Shown: positions 53,355 through 63,509 of the stretch, one piece after another | Position numbering within the stretch: position 1 is the first letter of the stretch | How the letters are laid out: the number at the start of each line of letters is the position of its first letter | Source of the DNA: Streptomyces sp. CB02058 | GTDB taxonomy: Bacteria > Actinomycetota > Actinomycetes > Streptomycetales > Streptomycetaceae | Length of the DNA: 64,000 nucleotides | Direction of reading: 5' to 3' | NCBI RefSeq assembly: GCF_001905505.1 | Contig: NZ_LIPG01000001.1 | Location: 1,488,001 to 1,552,000, forward strand | The notes under the pieces: model-generated | The model's database searches: none | What the model saw: the letters and a program-made list of their open reading frames with translations, nothing else | Told to the model about the DNA's origin: nothing | Position numbers and translations under genes: made by a program

Positions 53355-55058
53355 ATGGCCCAGGTCCAGCGCATGTCCCGATTGATGATCAAGACACTGC
53401 GCGACGACCCGGCGGACGCCGAGACGCTCAACCACAAGCTCCTCGTCCGCGCCGGTTACGTACGCCGCACCGCGGCCGGCATCTGGTCCTGGCTGCCGCT
53501 CGGCAAGAAGGTCCTGGAGAACATCACCCGCGTCGTCCGCGAGGAGATGGACGCCATCGGCGGCCAGGAGGTCCTGCTCCCCGCGCTCCTGCCCAAGGAG
53601 GCGTACGAGGCGAGCGGCCGGTACGACGAGTACGGCGACCTGCTCTTCCGCCTCAAGGACCGCAAGGGCGCCGACTACCTCCTCGGCCCCACCCACGAGG
53701 AGATCTTCACCCAGGTCGTCAAGGACATGTGCTCGTCCTACAAGGACCTGCCCGTGATCCTCTACCAGATCCAGACCAAGTACCGCGACGAGGCCCGCCC
53801 CCGCGCCGGAGTGCTGCGTGGCCGCGAGTTCCAGATGAAGGACTCGTACTCCTTCGACACCACCGACGAGGGCCTGGCCGAGGCGTACCAGCTGCACCGC
53901 GCCGCCTACATCCGGATCTTCGAGCGCCTCGGCCTCGACCACCGCATCGTCTCCGCCGTCTCCGGCGCCATGGGCGGCTCCGCCTCCGAGGAGTTCCTCG
54001 CCCCCGCGCCCGCCGGTGAGGACACCTTCGTCGACTGCCCGAACTGCGACTACGCCGCCAACACGGAAGCCGTGACGTACAAGGTCACGACCGTCGCCGA
54101 CGCCTCCGGGGTTGCCGCCGTCGAGGAGCTGGACACCCCCGACACCCCGACGATCGAGTCCCTCGCCGCGCACCTCGGCGTCGAGGCCTCCGCCACGCTG
54201 AAGAACCTGCTGGTCAAGGTCGACGGCGAGATCGTGGCCGTGGGCGTGCCCGGCGACCGCGAGGTCGACCTCGGCAAGCTCGGCGAGCACCTCGCCCCCG
54301 CGGTCGTCGAGCTCGTCACCGCCGAGGACTTCGTGGGCCGCCCCGACCTCGTACGCGGTTACGTCGGCCCGCAGGGCCTGGAGAAGGTCCGCTACATCGC
54401 CGACCCCCGCGTCGCCGCGGGCACCGCGTGGATCACCGGTGCCAACAAGGAGGGCAAGCACGCGAAGAACGTCGTCGCGGGCCGCGACTTCGAGGTCGAC
54501 GACCACCTCGACGTCGTCGTCGTCGAGGCGGGCGACCCCTGCCCCAAGTGCGGCACCGGCCTCCAGGTGGACCGGGCCATCGAGATCGGCCACATCTTCC
54601 AGCTCGGCCGCAAGTACGCCGACATCTTCTCCCTGGACGTCCTCGGCCAGCAGGGCAAGCCCGTCCGCGTCACGATGGGCTCGTACGGCATCGGCGTCTC
54701 CCGCGCGGTGGCCGCCCTCGCCGAGCAGACCGCCGACGACAAGGGCCTGTGCTGGCCCCGCGAGATCGCCCCGGCCGATGTGCACGTCGTCGCGGCGGGC
54801 AAGGCGCTCCAGACCGAGCTGGCGCTCGAGGTCTCCGAGAAGCTGAACGCGGCGGGCCTGCGGGTCCTGGTCGACGACCGCGCGGGCGTCTCGCCCGGCG
54901 TCAAGTTCACCGACTCCGAGCTCATCGGCGTCCCGAAGATCCTGGTCGCCGGCCGCCGTTCGGCCGAGGGCGTCCTGGAGCTGAAGGACCGCCGCACGGG
55001 CGAGCGCGAGGAGCTCACCGTCGACGAGGCCATCGCCCGTCTCACCGAGCAGGGCTGA
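53355..55058 (+). CDS. proS: prolyl-tRNA synthetase (bacterial type with editing domain)
   Basis: 567 residues, class II synthetase. Motif 2 is [25 protein letters not shown] (in parts), and motif 3 [14 protein letters not shown]. An insertion between motifs 2 and 3 (about 225-400) is the INS editing domain that removes misacylated Ala. AGGAG lies before ATG 53355. A strong terminator follows. Confidence 0.97.
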   Translation: MAQVQRMSRLMIKTLRDDPADAETLNHKLLVRAGYVRRTAAGIWSWLPLGKKVLENITRVVREEMDAIGGQEVLLPALLPKEAYEASGRYDEYGDLLFRLKDRKGADYLLGPTHEEIFTQVVKDMCSSYKDLPVILYQIQTKYRDEARPRAGVLRGREFQMKDSYSFDTTDEGLAEAYQLHRAAYIRIFERLGLDHRIVSAVSGAMGGSASEEFLAPAPAGEDTFVDCPNCDYAANTEAVTYKVTTVADASGVAAVEELDTPDTPTIESLAAHLGVEASATLKNLLVKVDGEIVAVGVPGDREVDLGKLGEHLAPAVVELVTAEDFVGRPDLVRGYVGPQGLEKVRYIADPRVAAGTAWITGANKEGKHAKNVVAGRDFEVDDHLDVVVVEAGDPCPKCGTGLQVDRAIEIGHIFQLGRKYADIFSLDVLGQQGKPVRVTMGSYGIGVSRAVAALAEQTADDKGLCWPREIAPADVHVVAAGKALQTELALEVSEKLNAAGLRVLVDDRAGVSPGVKFTDSELIGVPKILVAGRRSAEGVLELKDRRTGEREELTVDEAIARLTEQG

Positions 55059-55070
55059 CCCCCGCCGGAC

Positions 55071-55116
55071 CGTATGCGAAGGGCCCCGCGCAGCCGCGCG
55101 GGGCCCTTCGCGTACG
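55071..55116. terminator. terminator between proS and the APH-like gene
   Basis: A very long hairpin: 15 perfect bp (55077-55091 with 55096-55110) extended outward by six more pairs to 55071/55116 with one wobble, and a 4-nt loop. It serves the two convergent genes. Confidence 0.88.
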
Positions 55117-55187
55117 GGTGAAGCCGTTCGGATCGGGCCGGATCGGCGTGCGGCACGCGCGGGCCCGGGACGATCCGAACGGGATCC

Positions 55188-56108
55188 CTAGAGCCAGCCC
55201 GCGAACTCCAGCGACAGTTCGCCGTCCTGCGTACGTCCCACCGACAGCGCGCGCGTGCCGGACTCGACGGCCCGGAACAGCGTCCAGCCGCGCAGCCGCG
55301 CCTGGTCCACCTCCAGCGAGTCGGCCAGCTTCTTGATCCGGCGGCGGGCCGTCGCGGCCCCTCCGGGCGAGGCGATCAGGTCCTCGACCCGGTCCCGCAC
55401 CAGCCGCGCCAGGTCGTACGCCCGCTCGCCGGTCAGCGGCTCGGGACCGACCGCCAGCCATGGGGCGCGCTCGCCCGACAGCACCTTGCTCTGCCGGAAG
55501 TTGCCGTGCAGCAGGAAGAGTTCGGGGGAGGTGGCGACGAGCTCCTCGCGGGCGGCGAGGGCCGCCGAGACCAGCGGTTCGAGCGCGGGGTCCCGCACAG
55601 CGGCGGCCCGCATCGGCTCCAGCTGCCGTCCGGTGCGCTCCTCGACCGTCTCGAAGGCGTGCCCGGCCGGCGGATCGACCCACAGCCGCCGTACCGTGCC
55701 CGCCGCCTCCAGGAGCGCCTTCGCCTCGGGGAGGGAGCGCAGCGACACCTCCTGGTGCAGCCGTTCCAGCAGCAGCGCGTCGGCGGGCACCGGGGCGTCC
55801 GGGACGGCCAGGAGCTCGACGGCGCCCCAGCCGTTCCAGTGCGCGAGCGCCGCCCGCTCCAGTCCGGGCGCGGCCCCGGGAGGAGCGATCTTCAGCACCG
55901 CGGGCGTGCCGTCCGCCCGGTGCACCAGCAGCACGAGGCTGCTGCGCCCGCCGGGAGCGGCCACCCGGTCGAGGGTGACCCCGTGGTCCACTGCGGACAG
56001 CGCTTCGCCGGTGAGTGCGGGGAGCCGGCCCAGCCATTCGGCGGCGGCAGCTTCCCCGTACGTCTCGCCGAGCGCTCGCACCAGACGCTGCGGCGGTTCG
56101 AAACCCAT
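55188..56108 (-). CDS. aminoglycoside phosphotransferase-like protein with altered catalytic residues (likely pseudokinase)
   Basis: 306 residues from ATG 56108, which has AAGG 5 nt upstream; a GTG at 56150 would overlap the next gene. The fold pattern matches the APH(6)/hydroxyurea kinase family: GGRSSLVLLVHRADGTPAVLKIAPPG with the ATP-binding K73, and LLHGNFRQSKVLSGERAPWLAV. In active members this reads HGDLHxxNxL and (I/V)DPKP. Here the catalytic Asp is N203, the following Asn is K208, and the metal Asp is G221. Either a pseudokinase or a binding protein. Partner of the two genes next to it by overlap. Confidence 0.82.
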   Translation of the reverse strand: MGFEPPQRLVRALGETYGEAAAAEWLGRLPALTGEALSAVDHGVTLDRVAAPGGRSSLVLLVHRADGTPAVLKIAPPGAAPGLERAALAHWNGWGAVELLAVPDAPVPADALLLERLHQEVSLRSLPEAKALLEAAGTVRRLWVDPPAGHAFETVEERTGRQLEPMRAAAVRDPALEPLVSAALAAREELVATSPELFLLHGNFRQSKVLSGERAPWLAVGPEPLTGERAYDLARLVRDRVEDLIASPGGAATARRRIKKLADSLEVDQARLRGWTLFRAVESGTRALSVGRTQDGELSLEFAGWL

Positions 56109-56136
56109 ACGTGCCTTGTTCCCTTTCAGAGCTTCC

Positions 56137-56640
56137 TCAGTGCGTGACACCCGTGGCGCCTGCCTCCGCCGTGTTCTCCGGCGGAGCGGCCCTCTCGGTG
56201 AGCCCAGGAAAGGCTACGCCGGTGCCGCGCCAGCGGACCGCGCGCACCGCGGCCTCCCGGAGCGCGCCCGCGGCATCCTGCCGCAGCGGCCCCCGGGCGG
56301 CCCGTACGAGGTCGGAGTACACGCCCGCGACCCGGTCCTCCAGCACGGCGGCGAGCCGCAGAGCGGTCGCCGGGTCGTGCACGGCGAAGGGCAGAGCGTA
56401 CGCCGGGTGCGCGGCCACGGGCGTACCGCCCAGGTCACGCACCGTCCGCGCCAGCGCGTCGCGCCGGGCGCGGTGGGCGTCGGACGCGGCCGTCGCGTCG
56501 CGGCGGCGGCCGCCCTCCAGCCGGCCGCCGAGCGTGCCGTAGCCGTACACGGCCGCGTGCTCGGCGGCGAGCGCCGCCTGCGCGGCGCGCAGTGTCCCCG
56601 CGGTGCCCTCGGCGTCGGACTCCTGTGCCCTGCCCGTCAT
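56137..56640 (-). CDS. ferritin-like DUF4439 protein
   Basis: 167 residues. Helix-rich with ALAAEHAAVYGYGTLGG, RRRDATAASDAHRARRDALA and GVYSDLVRAARGPLRQDA (in parts), the pattern of the DUF4439 ferritin-like family, with Glu and His residues suited to a di-iron site. It overlaps the upstream lipoprotein gene by four bases. Biological role unknown. Confidence 0.83.
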   Translation of the reverse strand: MTGRAQESDAEGTAGTLRAAQAALAAEHAAVYGYGTLGGRLEGGRRRDATAASDAHRARRDALARTVRDLGGTPVAAHPAYALPFAVHDPATALRLAAVLEDRVAGVYSDLVRAARGPLRQDAAGALREAAVRAVRWRGTGVAFPGLTERAAPPENTAEAGATGVTH

Positions 56641-57176
56641 GCCGGGATCTCCTTGGCCAGTTCGGTCAGCAGATACGCGTGGGCCGCGCCGGCCGCGGCG
56701 AGGGAGGCCAGCAGCCTGGCCAGCTCGGGTTCGGCCGTCAGCAGGGCGGCGGCGCGGGCGTCGGCCACCTGGCGCTCCTCGGCCGCCAGCTCCTTGAGCG
56801 CCGCCTTCGCGTCGGCGGCGGGGGCCGGTGAGGCGGGGGAGGGCACGGCGGGGGAGGGCGAGCCGCCCTTCGCCGCGGGCCCCCCGAGCGCCGCCAGGTG
56901 CTCCTGGACGGTGGCCCGCAGGGGCGCGATCCCGGGCTCCGTCACGGGGTGGGCGGCCGCGGCCTGTTCGTAGCGGGAGAGCAGCGAGACGCTGGCACGG
57001 GCGGCTGCCGCCCTCAGCGCCGTGCTCCCGCCCAGCGAGGCCGTCCGGGCGTCCGCGCCCCCGGAGTCACGCCCCGGGGCCGGTCCGTCGCCCCCGCAGC
57101 CTGTGAGTACCGCGGCCAGGCCGAATGCTCCCGTGGCGGTGAGCGCACTCCTGCGCGTCGTCCCCGTGCGGCGCAC
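56637..57176 (-). CDS. lipoprotein partner of the DUF4439 protein
   Basis: 179 residues. N-terminal twin-Arg-containing basic region, hydrophobic segment and lipobox LTGC (C about residue 27). The mature part is Ala-rich helices with a Pro/Ser linker in the middle (about 105-122). The C-terminal half (AAEERQVADARAAALL) has the same helical look as ferritin-like domains and may be a DUF4439 relative. Overlaps the next gene ATG by four bases (ATGA). Confidence 0.75.
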   Translation of the reverse strand: MRRTGTTRRSALTATGAFGLAAVLTGCGGDGPAPGRDSGGADARTASLGGSTALRAAAARASVSLLSRYEQAAAAHPVTEPGIAPLRATVQEHLAALGGPAAKGGSPSPAVPSPASPAPAADAKAALKELAAEERQVADARAAALLTAEPELARLLASLAAAGAAHAYLLTELAKEIPA

Positions 57177-57347
57177 TTGTCTCCTTCAGCCTGGTTTTTG
57201 ACAGTTTCTGACCTGAAGTGATCGCCGGAGCTGAGCGTACCCGCGGCCGGGCGGGAGGCGGACGGCAACACCCCTGCGGACCGGATACCCTTTGACCTGA
57301 CACGCGACGATCCCCACAACAGCACACGCGGCCGAGGAGTCACCCGG

Positions 57348-57845
57348 ATGAGCACCACCCAGAGCGACAGGCTGCGCGGACTGCTGGAGCCACTCGTCAG
57401 CGCCAAGGAGCTGGACCTCGAGGAGATCGAGGTGTCCCGGGCGGGCCGCCGCCGGGTGCTGCGGGTCGTCGTGGATTCCGAGGACGGCGTGGAGCTCGAC
57501 ACCTGTGCGGAGCTCAGCCGCACGATCTCCGAGACGCTGGACGAGACCGACGCCATGGGCGAGGGCGAATACGTCCTCGAAGTGAGCTCTCCGGGCGCCG
57601 ACCGCCCGTTGACCGAGCACCGCCACTACGTACGCGCGACCGGCCGTCTGGCCAGGCTCACCCTGAGCGAGGGCGGCGAGCTGGTGGCCCGCATCCTCGG
57701 GGTCGACGACGAGGGGCTCGATCTCGAAGTGCCGGGCGTCAAGGGCCGCAAGCCCACGGCGCGCCGTGTCGCGTTCGACGAGATCGCCAAGGCGCGCGTG
57801 GAGATCGAATTCAACCGCAAGGACAAGAAGGAAGAGGAGGCGTAG
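57348..57845 (+). CDS. rimP: ribosome maturation factor RimP
   Basis: 165 residues; needed for 30S assembly. N-terminal [40 protein letters not shown] (in parts) and [20 protein letters not shown] are the signature regions. GAGGAG precedes ATG 57348. It lies 2 nt before nusA and opens the rimP-nusA-ylxR-infB operon. A divergent lipoprotein gene lies 171 nt away. TACCCT near 57286 could be the operon's -10. Confidence 0.95.
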   Translation: MSTTQSDRLRGLLEPLVSAKELDLEEIEVSRAGRRRVLRVVVDSEDGVELDTCAELSRTISETLDETDAMGEGEYVLEVSSPGADRPLTEHRHYVRATGRLARLTLSEGGELVARILGVDDEGLDLEVPGVKGRKPTARRVAFDEIAKARVEIEFNRKDKKEEEA

Positions 57846-57847
57846 CC

Positions 57848-58888
57848 GTGGACATCGATGTGAAGCTTCTGAAGGGCTTGGCGCAGGACAAGGAGATCCC
57901 CTTCGACGTGCTCGTCGGGGCGATCGAGTCGGCCCTCCTCATCGCGTACCACCGCACCGAGGGCAGCCACCGCCGTGCGCGCGTCGAGCTGGACGCCAAC
58001 GGCCATGTCACGGTGTGGGCGAAGGAGGAGGCGGCCGACCTCGAGGAGGGCCAGGAGCCCAAGGAGTTCGACGACACCCCGTCCGGCTTCGGCCGTATCG
58101 CCGCGACCACCGCCAAGCAGGTCATCCTGCAGCGCCTGCGCGACGCCGAGGACGACCGCACGTTCGGCGAGTACGCCGGACACGAGGGTGACGTCGTCAC
58201 CGGCCTCGTCCAGCAGGGCAAGGACCCGAAGAACGTCCTGGTCGACATCGGCAAGCTGGAAGCCATCCTGCCCGTGCAGGAGCAGGTGCCGGGCGAGGAG
58301 TACACCCACGGCCTGCGGCTGCGCACCTACGTCGTCCGGGTGGCCAAGGGCGTCCGCGGCCCCTCCGTGACGCTCTCGCGCACCCACCCCAACCTCGTGA
58401 AGAAGCTCTTCGCGCTGGAGGTCCCGGAGATCGCCGACGGCTCGGTCGTCATCGAGGCCATCGCCCGCGAGGCCGGCCACCGGACCAAGATCGCCGTGCG
58501 CTCCACCCGCGCCGGGCTCAACCCCAAGGGCGCCTGTATCGGCCCGATGGGCAGCCGTGTGCGCAACGTCATGGCCGAGCTGCACGGCGAGAAGATCGAC
58601 ATCGTGGACTGGTCGGACGACCCGGCCGAGATGGTCGCCAACGCGCTGTCACCCGCACGGGTGAGCAAGGTCGAGGTCGTGGACCTCGGTACGCGCTCCG
58701 CACGGGTGACCGTGCCGGACTACCAGCTGTCGCTGGCGATCGGCAAGGAGGGGCAGAACGCCCGTCTGGCCGCCCGGCTCACCGGCTGGCGCATCGACAT
58801 CCGTCCGGACACCGAGACCGACGCCGAGCGCGACATCGCCGACCGTGAGCGCGCCGAGCGCGCCCGGGAGCGGTCCGAGCGCGGCTGA
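57848..58888 (+). CDS. nusA: transcription termination/antitermination factor NusA
   Basis: 346 residues. N-terminal RNA polymerase-binding domain, S1 domain ([26 protein letters not shown]), and two KH domains ([48 protein letters not shown], in parts). GTG 57848 follows rimP by 2 nt. It has no acidic C-terminal repeats, as usual in Gram-positives. Confidence 0.97.
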   Translation: MDIDVKLLKGLAQDKEIPFDVLVGAIESALLIAYHRTEGSHRRARVELDANGHVTVWAKEEAADLEEGQEPKEFDDTPSGFGRIAATTAKQVILQRLRDAEDDRTFGEYAGHEGDVVTGLVQQGKDPKNVLVDIGKLEAILPVQEQVPGEEYTHGLRLRTYVVRVAKGVRGPSVTLSRTHPNLVKKLFALEVPEIADGSVVIEAIAREAGHRTKIAVRSTRAGLNPKGACIGPMGSRVRNVMAELHGEKIDIVDWSDDPAEMVANALSPARVSKVEVVDLGTRSARVTVPDYQLSLAIGKEGQNARLAARLTGWRIDIRPDTETDAERDIADRERAERARERSERG

Positions 58889-59020
58889 CCGGACCCGTGT
58901 CCGGGCCGCTCGGGCGGCCAGGACCGGGTACGAAGGAATAGATCGAGGCGGGATGCCGCTGAGATCACGACAACATCCGTTCGATTTTTGCCCCAAAGGG
59001 GTGAGGTCGGTGCGGGGAGG

Positions 59021-59026
59021 TAGACT
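59021..59026 (+). promoter_or_regulatory. candidate -10 for a ylxR-infB transcript
   Basis: TAGACT at 59021-59026 lies 5 nt before the ylxR GTG (59032), which would give a leaderless or nearly leaderless mRNA. GGGAGG at 59015-59020 is 11 nt from the GTG, so a longer read-through transcript could also be translated. Confidence 0.4.
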
Positions 59027-59031
59027 TAAAC

Positions 59032-59310
59032 GTGTCTGGCCGGACGCACGCCCGCGCTTGCCCCGAGCGAACCTGTGTGGGATGCCGGGAGCGAGCGGCC
59101 AAGAGCGAGCTGCTGCGCATCGTGGTGGACGAGGGTGAAGTTGTCCCTGATCCACGCGGTACGCTGCCCGGCCGGGGTGCGTATGTTCACCCCGCCTCTG
59201 TATGTCTCGACCTGGCGGTCCGCCGCCGGGCGTTCCCCCGGGCCTTCAAGGCCAAGGGGCCGTTCGATTCCGCCGCACTGCAGCGGTTCGTCGAACGGGT
59301 GACACCGTAA
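59032..59310 (+). CDS. ylxR: YlxR family RNA-binding/DNA-binding protein
   Basis: 92 residues, DUF448. [17 protein letters not shown] near residues 15-31 and [27 protein letters not shown] are diagnostic. The usual place is between nusA and infB. It has been described as a nucleoid-associated regulator in some bacteria. Confidence 0.92.
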   Translation: MSGRTHARACPERTCVGCRERAAKSELLRIVVDEGEVVPDPRGTLPGRGAYVHPASVCLDLAVRRRAFPRAFKAKGPFDSAALQRFVERVTP

Positions 59311-59424
59311 GAAAGTGAACGGCACGGGTCCCCGTGCGGTCAGGTACCTCGCGAGTTGGAAGTAGGTCGAGATTGCGATGAGCACTCGATGAGTACGCGA
59401 TGAGTACGCCCATGAAGTAGCGAC

Positions 59425-59445
59425 GGTCCGGCGGTAACCCGGACC
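59425..59445 (+). promoter_or_regulatory. hairpin just upstream of the infB ribosome binding site
   Basis: GGTCCGG (59425-59431) pairs with CCGGACC (59439-59445) over a 7-nt loop, 3-4 nt before AAGGAG (59449-59454). It may set translation efficiency of infB. Repeats of GATGAGTACGC lie further upstream in the leader. Confidence 0.4.
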
Positions 59446-59458
59446 TAAAAGGAGCGAA

Positions 59459-62400
59459 GTGGCTAAGGTCCGGGTATACGAACTCGCCAAGGAGTTCGGC
59501 GTGGAGAGCAAGGTCGTCATGGCCAAGCTCCAAGAACTCGGTGAATTCGTCCGTTCGGCGTCCTCGACGATCGAGGCGCCGGTTGTACGCAAATTGACTG
59601 ACGCACTGCAGGGGCCCGGCGGCAACGCCGGCAAGTCCGCTGCGAAGCCTGGCGCGCCTCGTAAGGCCGCCCCCGCAAAGCCCGCGGCGCCGTCTCCGGC
59701 CGCCGCGGCACGTCCTGCTGCCCCGAAGCCCGGCGCCCCGGCCCCCAAGCCGGCCGCTGCCGAGGCCCCGGCGAGCAGCGCCCCCGCGGCGCCCTCCGCG
59801 CCGTCGGCCGGCCCCCGTCCGGGCCCCAAGCCCGCGCCGAAGCCCGCCCCGGTCACCCCGGTGCCCGCCGCGGAGTTCTCGGCTCCGGCCCCGGCCCAGC
59901 AGCCGTCCGCGCCCCAGGCCCCGCGTCCCGCGGGTGCCACGCCGGGTCCCCGCCCCGCCCGTCCGGCTCCGGCCGGCGGTCAGCGTGACGGTGGCCGCGG
60001 TGGCGAGCGTGGCGGCGAGCGCGGCGGAGACCGTCCCGCACGTCCCGCGGGCCAGGGCGCACCGCGCCCCGGCGGCGCACGTCCGGCCGGTCCCCGTCCG
60101 GGCAACAACCCCTTCACCTCCGGCGGCTCCACCGGCATGGCGCGCCCCCAGGCGCCCCGTCCCGGCGGTGCCCCGCGCCCCGGCGGCGGTCAGGAGCGCC
60201 CCGGCGCCCCGCGCCCCCAGGGTGGTCCCGGCGGCGCCCCGCGTCCCCAGGGCCAGGGTGGCGCACGTCCCTCCCCGGGCGGCATGCCCCGTCCGCAGGC
60301 TCCCCGTCCGGGCGGTGCCCCCTCGGGTAACCGTCCGAACCCGGGCATGATGCCGCAGCGTCCCGCTGCCGGCCCGCGTCCCGGTGGTGGCCCCGGCGGC
60401 GGTGGCCGCGGTCCCGGTGGCGGCGGCGGTCGTCCCGGTGGCGGCGGTCGTCCCGGTGGCGGCGGCTTCGCAGGCCGTCCGGCCGGTCCCGGCGGTGGCG
60501 GCGGCGGCTTCGCCGGCCGTCCCGGTGGTCCCGGTGGCGGTGGCGGCGCAGGCCGTCCCGGTGGTGGCGGCGGCTTCGGCGGTCGTCCCGGCTTCGGTGG
60601 ACGTCCCGGCGGCCCGGGTGCCCGTGGTGGCACACAGGGTGCGTTCGGCCGTCCCGGTGGTCCCGCGCGTCGTGGCCGCAAGTCGAAGCGTCAGAGGCGC
60701 CAGGAGTACGAGGCCATGCAGGCCCCGTCGGTGGGCGGCGTCATGCTGCCTCGCGGCAACGGGCAGGCTGTCCGGCTGTCGCGCGGTGCGTCCCTGACCG
60801 ACTTCGCGGAGAAGATCAACGCCAACCCGGCGTCGCTCGTCGCCGTGATGATGAACCTCGGCGAGATGGTCACCGCCACGCAGTCGGTCTCCGACGAGAC
60901 GCTGAAGCTCCTCGCCGAGGAGATGAACTACGTCCTGGAGATCGTCAGCCCGGAGGAGGAGGACCGCGAGCTGCTCGAGTCCTTCGACATCGAGTTCGGC
61001 GAGGACGAGGGCGGCGAAGAGGCCCTGGTCTCCCGTCCGCCGGTCGTGACCGTCATGGGTCACGTCGACCACGGTAAGACCCGACTGCTGGACGCGATCC
61101 GCAAGACGAACGTCGTCGCGGGCGAGGCCGGCGGCATCACGCAGCACATCGGTGCGTACCAGGTCTCCTCCGAGGTCAACGGCGAGGACCGCCGCATCAC
61201 CTTCATCGACACCCCGGGTCACGAGGCGTTCACCGCCATGCGTGCCCGTGGTGCGAAGTCCACCGACATCGCGATCCTCGTGGTGGCGGCGAACGACGGT
61301 GTGATGCCCCAGACGATCGAGGCGCTGAACCACGCCAAGGCGGCCGAGGTGCCGATCGTGGTCGCGGTCAACAAGATCGACGTCGAGGGTGCCGACCCGA
61401 CCAAGGTGCGCGGTCAGCTCACCGAGTTCGGTCTGGTGGCCGAGGAGTACGGCGGCGACACGATGTTCGTCGACATCTCCGCCAAGCAGGGCCTCAACAT
61501 CGAGGCACTGCTGGAGGCCGTCGTCCTCACCGCCGACGCCTCGCTCGACCTGCGGGCCAACCCGGAGCAGGACGCGCAGGGTATTGCGATCGAGTCCCAC
61601 CTCGACCGCGGCCGCGGTGCCGTCTCGACCGTCCTCGTCCAGCGCGGAACGCTGCGCATCGGCGACACGATGGTCGTCGGCGACGCGTACGGCCGTGTGC
61701 GGGCGATGCTCGACGACAACGGCAACAACGTCCAGGAAGCGGGTCCCTCGACCCCCGTCCTGGTGCTGGGTCTCACCAACGTCCCGGGTGCCGGCGACAA
61801 CTTCCTGGTGGTCGACGAGGACCGTACGGCCCGTCAGATCGCCGAGAAGCGTGCCGCCCGTGAGCGCAACGCCAACTTCGCCCGCAAGGGTGTCCGGTTC
61901 TCCCTGGAGAACCTGGACGAGGCGCTCAAGGCCGGTCTGGTCCAGGAGCTCAACCTCATCATCAAGGGCGACGCGTCCGGTTCGGTGGAGGCTCTCGAGT
62001 CCTCGCTGCTCCAGCTCGACGTCGGTGAAGAGGTCGACATCCGGGTCCTGCACCGCGGTGTGGGTGCGGTCACCGAGTCGGACATCAACCTGGCGACCGG
62101 CTCCGACGCCATCGTGATCGGCTTCAACGTGCGCGCCGCAGGGCGTGCCGAGCAGATGGCCGAGCGCGAAGGCGTGGACGTCCGGTACTACTCGGTCATC
62201 TACCAGGCGATCGAAGAGATCGAAGCGGCCCTCAAGGGCATGCTCAAGCCGGAGTACGAAGAGGTCGAGCTCGGCACGGCGGAGATCCGCGAGATCTTCC
62301 GCTCGTCCAAGCTGGGCAACATCGCCGGTGTGCTGGTCCGCTCCGGCGAGGTCAAGCGCAACACCAAGGCGCGCCTGCTGCGCGATGGCAAGGTCATCGC

Positions 62401-62557
62401 GGAGAACCTCAACATCTCCGGTCTGCGTCGCTTCAAGGACGACGTCACCGAGATCCGCGAAGGCTTCGAGGGCGGTATCAACCTCGGAAACTTCAACGAC
62501 ATCAAGATCGACGACGTCATCGCGACGTACGAGATGCGCGAGAAGCCGCGAGGCTGA
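59459..62557 (+). CDS. infB: translation initiation factor IF-2
   Basis: 1032 residues, large actinobacterial form. N-terminal IF2N ([21 protein letters not shown]), then a long Pro/Ala/Gly/Arg-rich segment (about 55-410) that is almost pure Gly/Pro/Arg from 300 to 410, and the G domain: G534-HVDHGKT541, DTPGHEAF and NKID. Domain II and III/C2 follow. AAGGAG precedes GTG 59459. IF-2 positions initiator tRNA on the 30S subunit. Confidence 0.97.
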   Translation: MAKVRVYELAKEFGVESKVVMAKLQELGEFVRSASSTIEAPVVRKLTDALQGPGGNAGKSAAKPGAPRKAAPAKPAAPSPAAAARPAAPKPGAPAPKPAAAEAPASSAPAAPSAPSAGPRPGPKPAPKPAPVTPVPAAEFSAPAPAQQPSAPQAPRPAGATPGPRPARPAPAGGQRDGGRGGERGGERGGDRPARPAGQGAPRPGGARPAGPRPGNNPFTSGGSTGMARPQAPRPGGAPRPGGGQERPGAPRPQGGPGGAPRPQGQGGARPSPGGMPRPQAPRPGGAPSGNRPNPGMMPQRPAAGPRPGGGPGGGGRGPGGGGGRPGGGGRPGGGGFAGRPAGPGGGGGGFAGRPGGPGGGGGAGRPGGGGGFGGRPGFGGRPGGPGARGGTQGAFGRPGGPARRGRKSKRQRRQEYEAMQAPSVGGVMLPRGNGQAVRLSRGASLTDFAEKINANPASLVAVMMNLGEMVTATQSVSDETLKLLAEEMNYVLEIVSPEEEDRELLESFDIEFGEDEGGEEALVSRPPVVTVMGHVDHGKTRLLDAIRKTNVVAGEAGGITQHIGAYQVSSEVNGEDRRITFIDTPGHEAFTAMRARGAKSTDIAILVVAANDGVMPQTIEALNHAKAAEVPIVVAVNKIDVEGADPTKVRGQLTEFGLVAEEYGGDTMFVDISAKQGLNIEALLEAVVLTADASLDLRANPEQDAQGIAIESHLDRGRGAVSTVLVQRGTLRIGDTMVVGDAYGRVRAMLDDNGNNVQEAGPSTPVLVLGLTNVPGAGDNFLVVDEDRTARQIAEKRAARERNANFARKGVRFSLENLDEALKAGLVQELNLIIKGDASGSVEALESSLLQLDVGEEVDIRVLHRGVGAVTESDINLATGSDAIVIGFNVRAAGRAEQMAEREGVDVRYYSVIYQAIEEIEAALKGMLKPEYEEVELGTAEIREIFRSSKLGNIAGVLVRSGEVKRNTKARLLRDGKVIAENLNISGLRRFKDDVTEIREGFEGGINLGNFNDIKIDDVIATYEMREKPRG

Positions 62558-62602
62558 TCAACGGGGAATCCCGGGGGGTCACCCCCGGGCTGACCTCCAC
62601 GG

Positions 62603-62645
62603 TCGGGGCCGGTCGACGGGTCGTATTTCCGTCGATCGGCCCCGG
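62603..62645 (+). terminator. hairpin after infB
   Basis: 15-bp stem with one wobble (62605-62619 with 62629-62643) plus two outer pairs and a 9-nt loop. A smaller 8-bp hairpin (62570-62589) lies just before it. Confidence 0.7.
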
Positions 62646-62725
62646 CCGTTCCGTGTACGGTTCTGGGTGTCCCCGCCAAGCGATGGCGGGGCGCGACCCC
62701 GAACCGGCGGGACATCCGGACACAC

Positions 62726-63022
62726 ATGTATGTGGGGACTCTGTCCTTCGATCTGCTCCTCGGCGACGTACGGTCGCTGAAGGAGAAACGCTCCGTCGTC
62801 CGCCCGATCGTCGCCGAGCTCCACCGCAAGTTCGCGGTGAGCGTCGCGGAGACCGGCGGGCAGGACCTCTACCGCAGGGCCCAGATCGGTCTTGCCGTGG
62901 TCTCCGGGGACACCGGGCACCTCACAGACGTACTCGACCGGTGCGAACGCATGATCGCGGGCCGGCCGGAGGTGGAGCTGCTGTCCGTACGACGGCGGCT
63001 GCACAGCGACGAAGACGATTGA
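62726..63022 (+). CDS. DUF503 family protein (YlxP)
   Basis: 98 residues. VGTLSFDLLLGDVRSLKEKRSVVRPIVAELHRKFAVSVAETG (in parts) matches DUF503, commonly found between infB and rbfA. Possibly linked to ribosome assembly; function unproven. Confidence 0.9.
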   Translation: MYVGTLSFDLLLGDVRSLKEKRSVVRPIVAELHRKFAVSVAETGGQDLYRRAQIGLAVVSGDTGHLTDVLDRCERMIAGRPEVELLSVRRRLHSDEDD

Positions 63023-63047
63023 GCAAGGCTAAGAAGGAGACGGACCA

Positions 63048-63509
63048 GTGGCCGACAACGCGCGGGCGAAGAAGCTGGCGGACCTCATCCAGGTGGTGGT
63101 CGCCGAGAAACTGCAGCGCGGCATCAAGGACCCGCGTCTGGGCACGCACGTGACCATCACGGACACCCGGGTCACCGGCGACCTGCGGGAGGCCACGGTC
63201 TTCTACACGGTCTACGGCGACGACGAGGAGCGGGCCAGCGCGGCCGCGGGCCTGGAGAGCGCCAAGGGCATCCTGCGTTCGGCGGTCGGCGCCGCGGCGG
63301 GGACGAAGTTCACCCCGACCCTGGCCTTCGTGGCCGACGCCCTCCCGGACAACGCCAAGGCGATCGAGGACCTGCTCGACCGGGCACGTGCCTCGGACGC
63401 CAAGGTCAGGGAGGCGTCCTCAGGCGCGAAGTACGCCGGGGACGCGGACCCGTACCGCAAGCCGGAGGACGAGAACGACGAGAACGACGAGGACTCGCCT
63501 TCCGCATGA
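63048..63509 (+). CDS. rbfA: ribosome-binding factor A
   Basis: 153 residues. KH-like fold assembly factor for 16S rRNA 5' end. KKLADLIQVVVAEKLQRGIKDPRLG, ATVFYTVYGDDEERASAAAGL and the acidic C-terminal tail are typical. GTG 63048. Its stop overlaps the truB start (ATGA). Confidence 0.95.
   Translation: MADNARAKKLADLIQVVVAEKLQRGIKDPRLGTHVTITDTRVTGDLREATVFYTVYGDDEERASAAAGLESAKGILRSAVGAAAGTKFTPTLAFVADALPDNAKAIEDLLDRARASDAKVREASSGAKYAGDADPYRKPEDENDENDEDSPSA

Noticed and set aside
59246..62053. 935-residue open frame antisense to infB
   Set aside because: A shadow frame with Thr/Gly/Arg-rich low-complexity translation, caused by high GC and the repetitive infB segment. No start context or domain.
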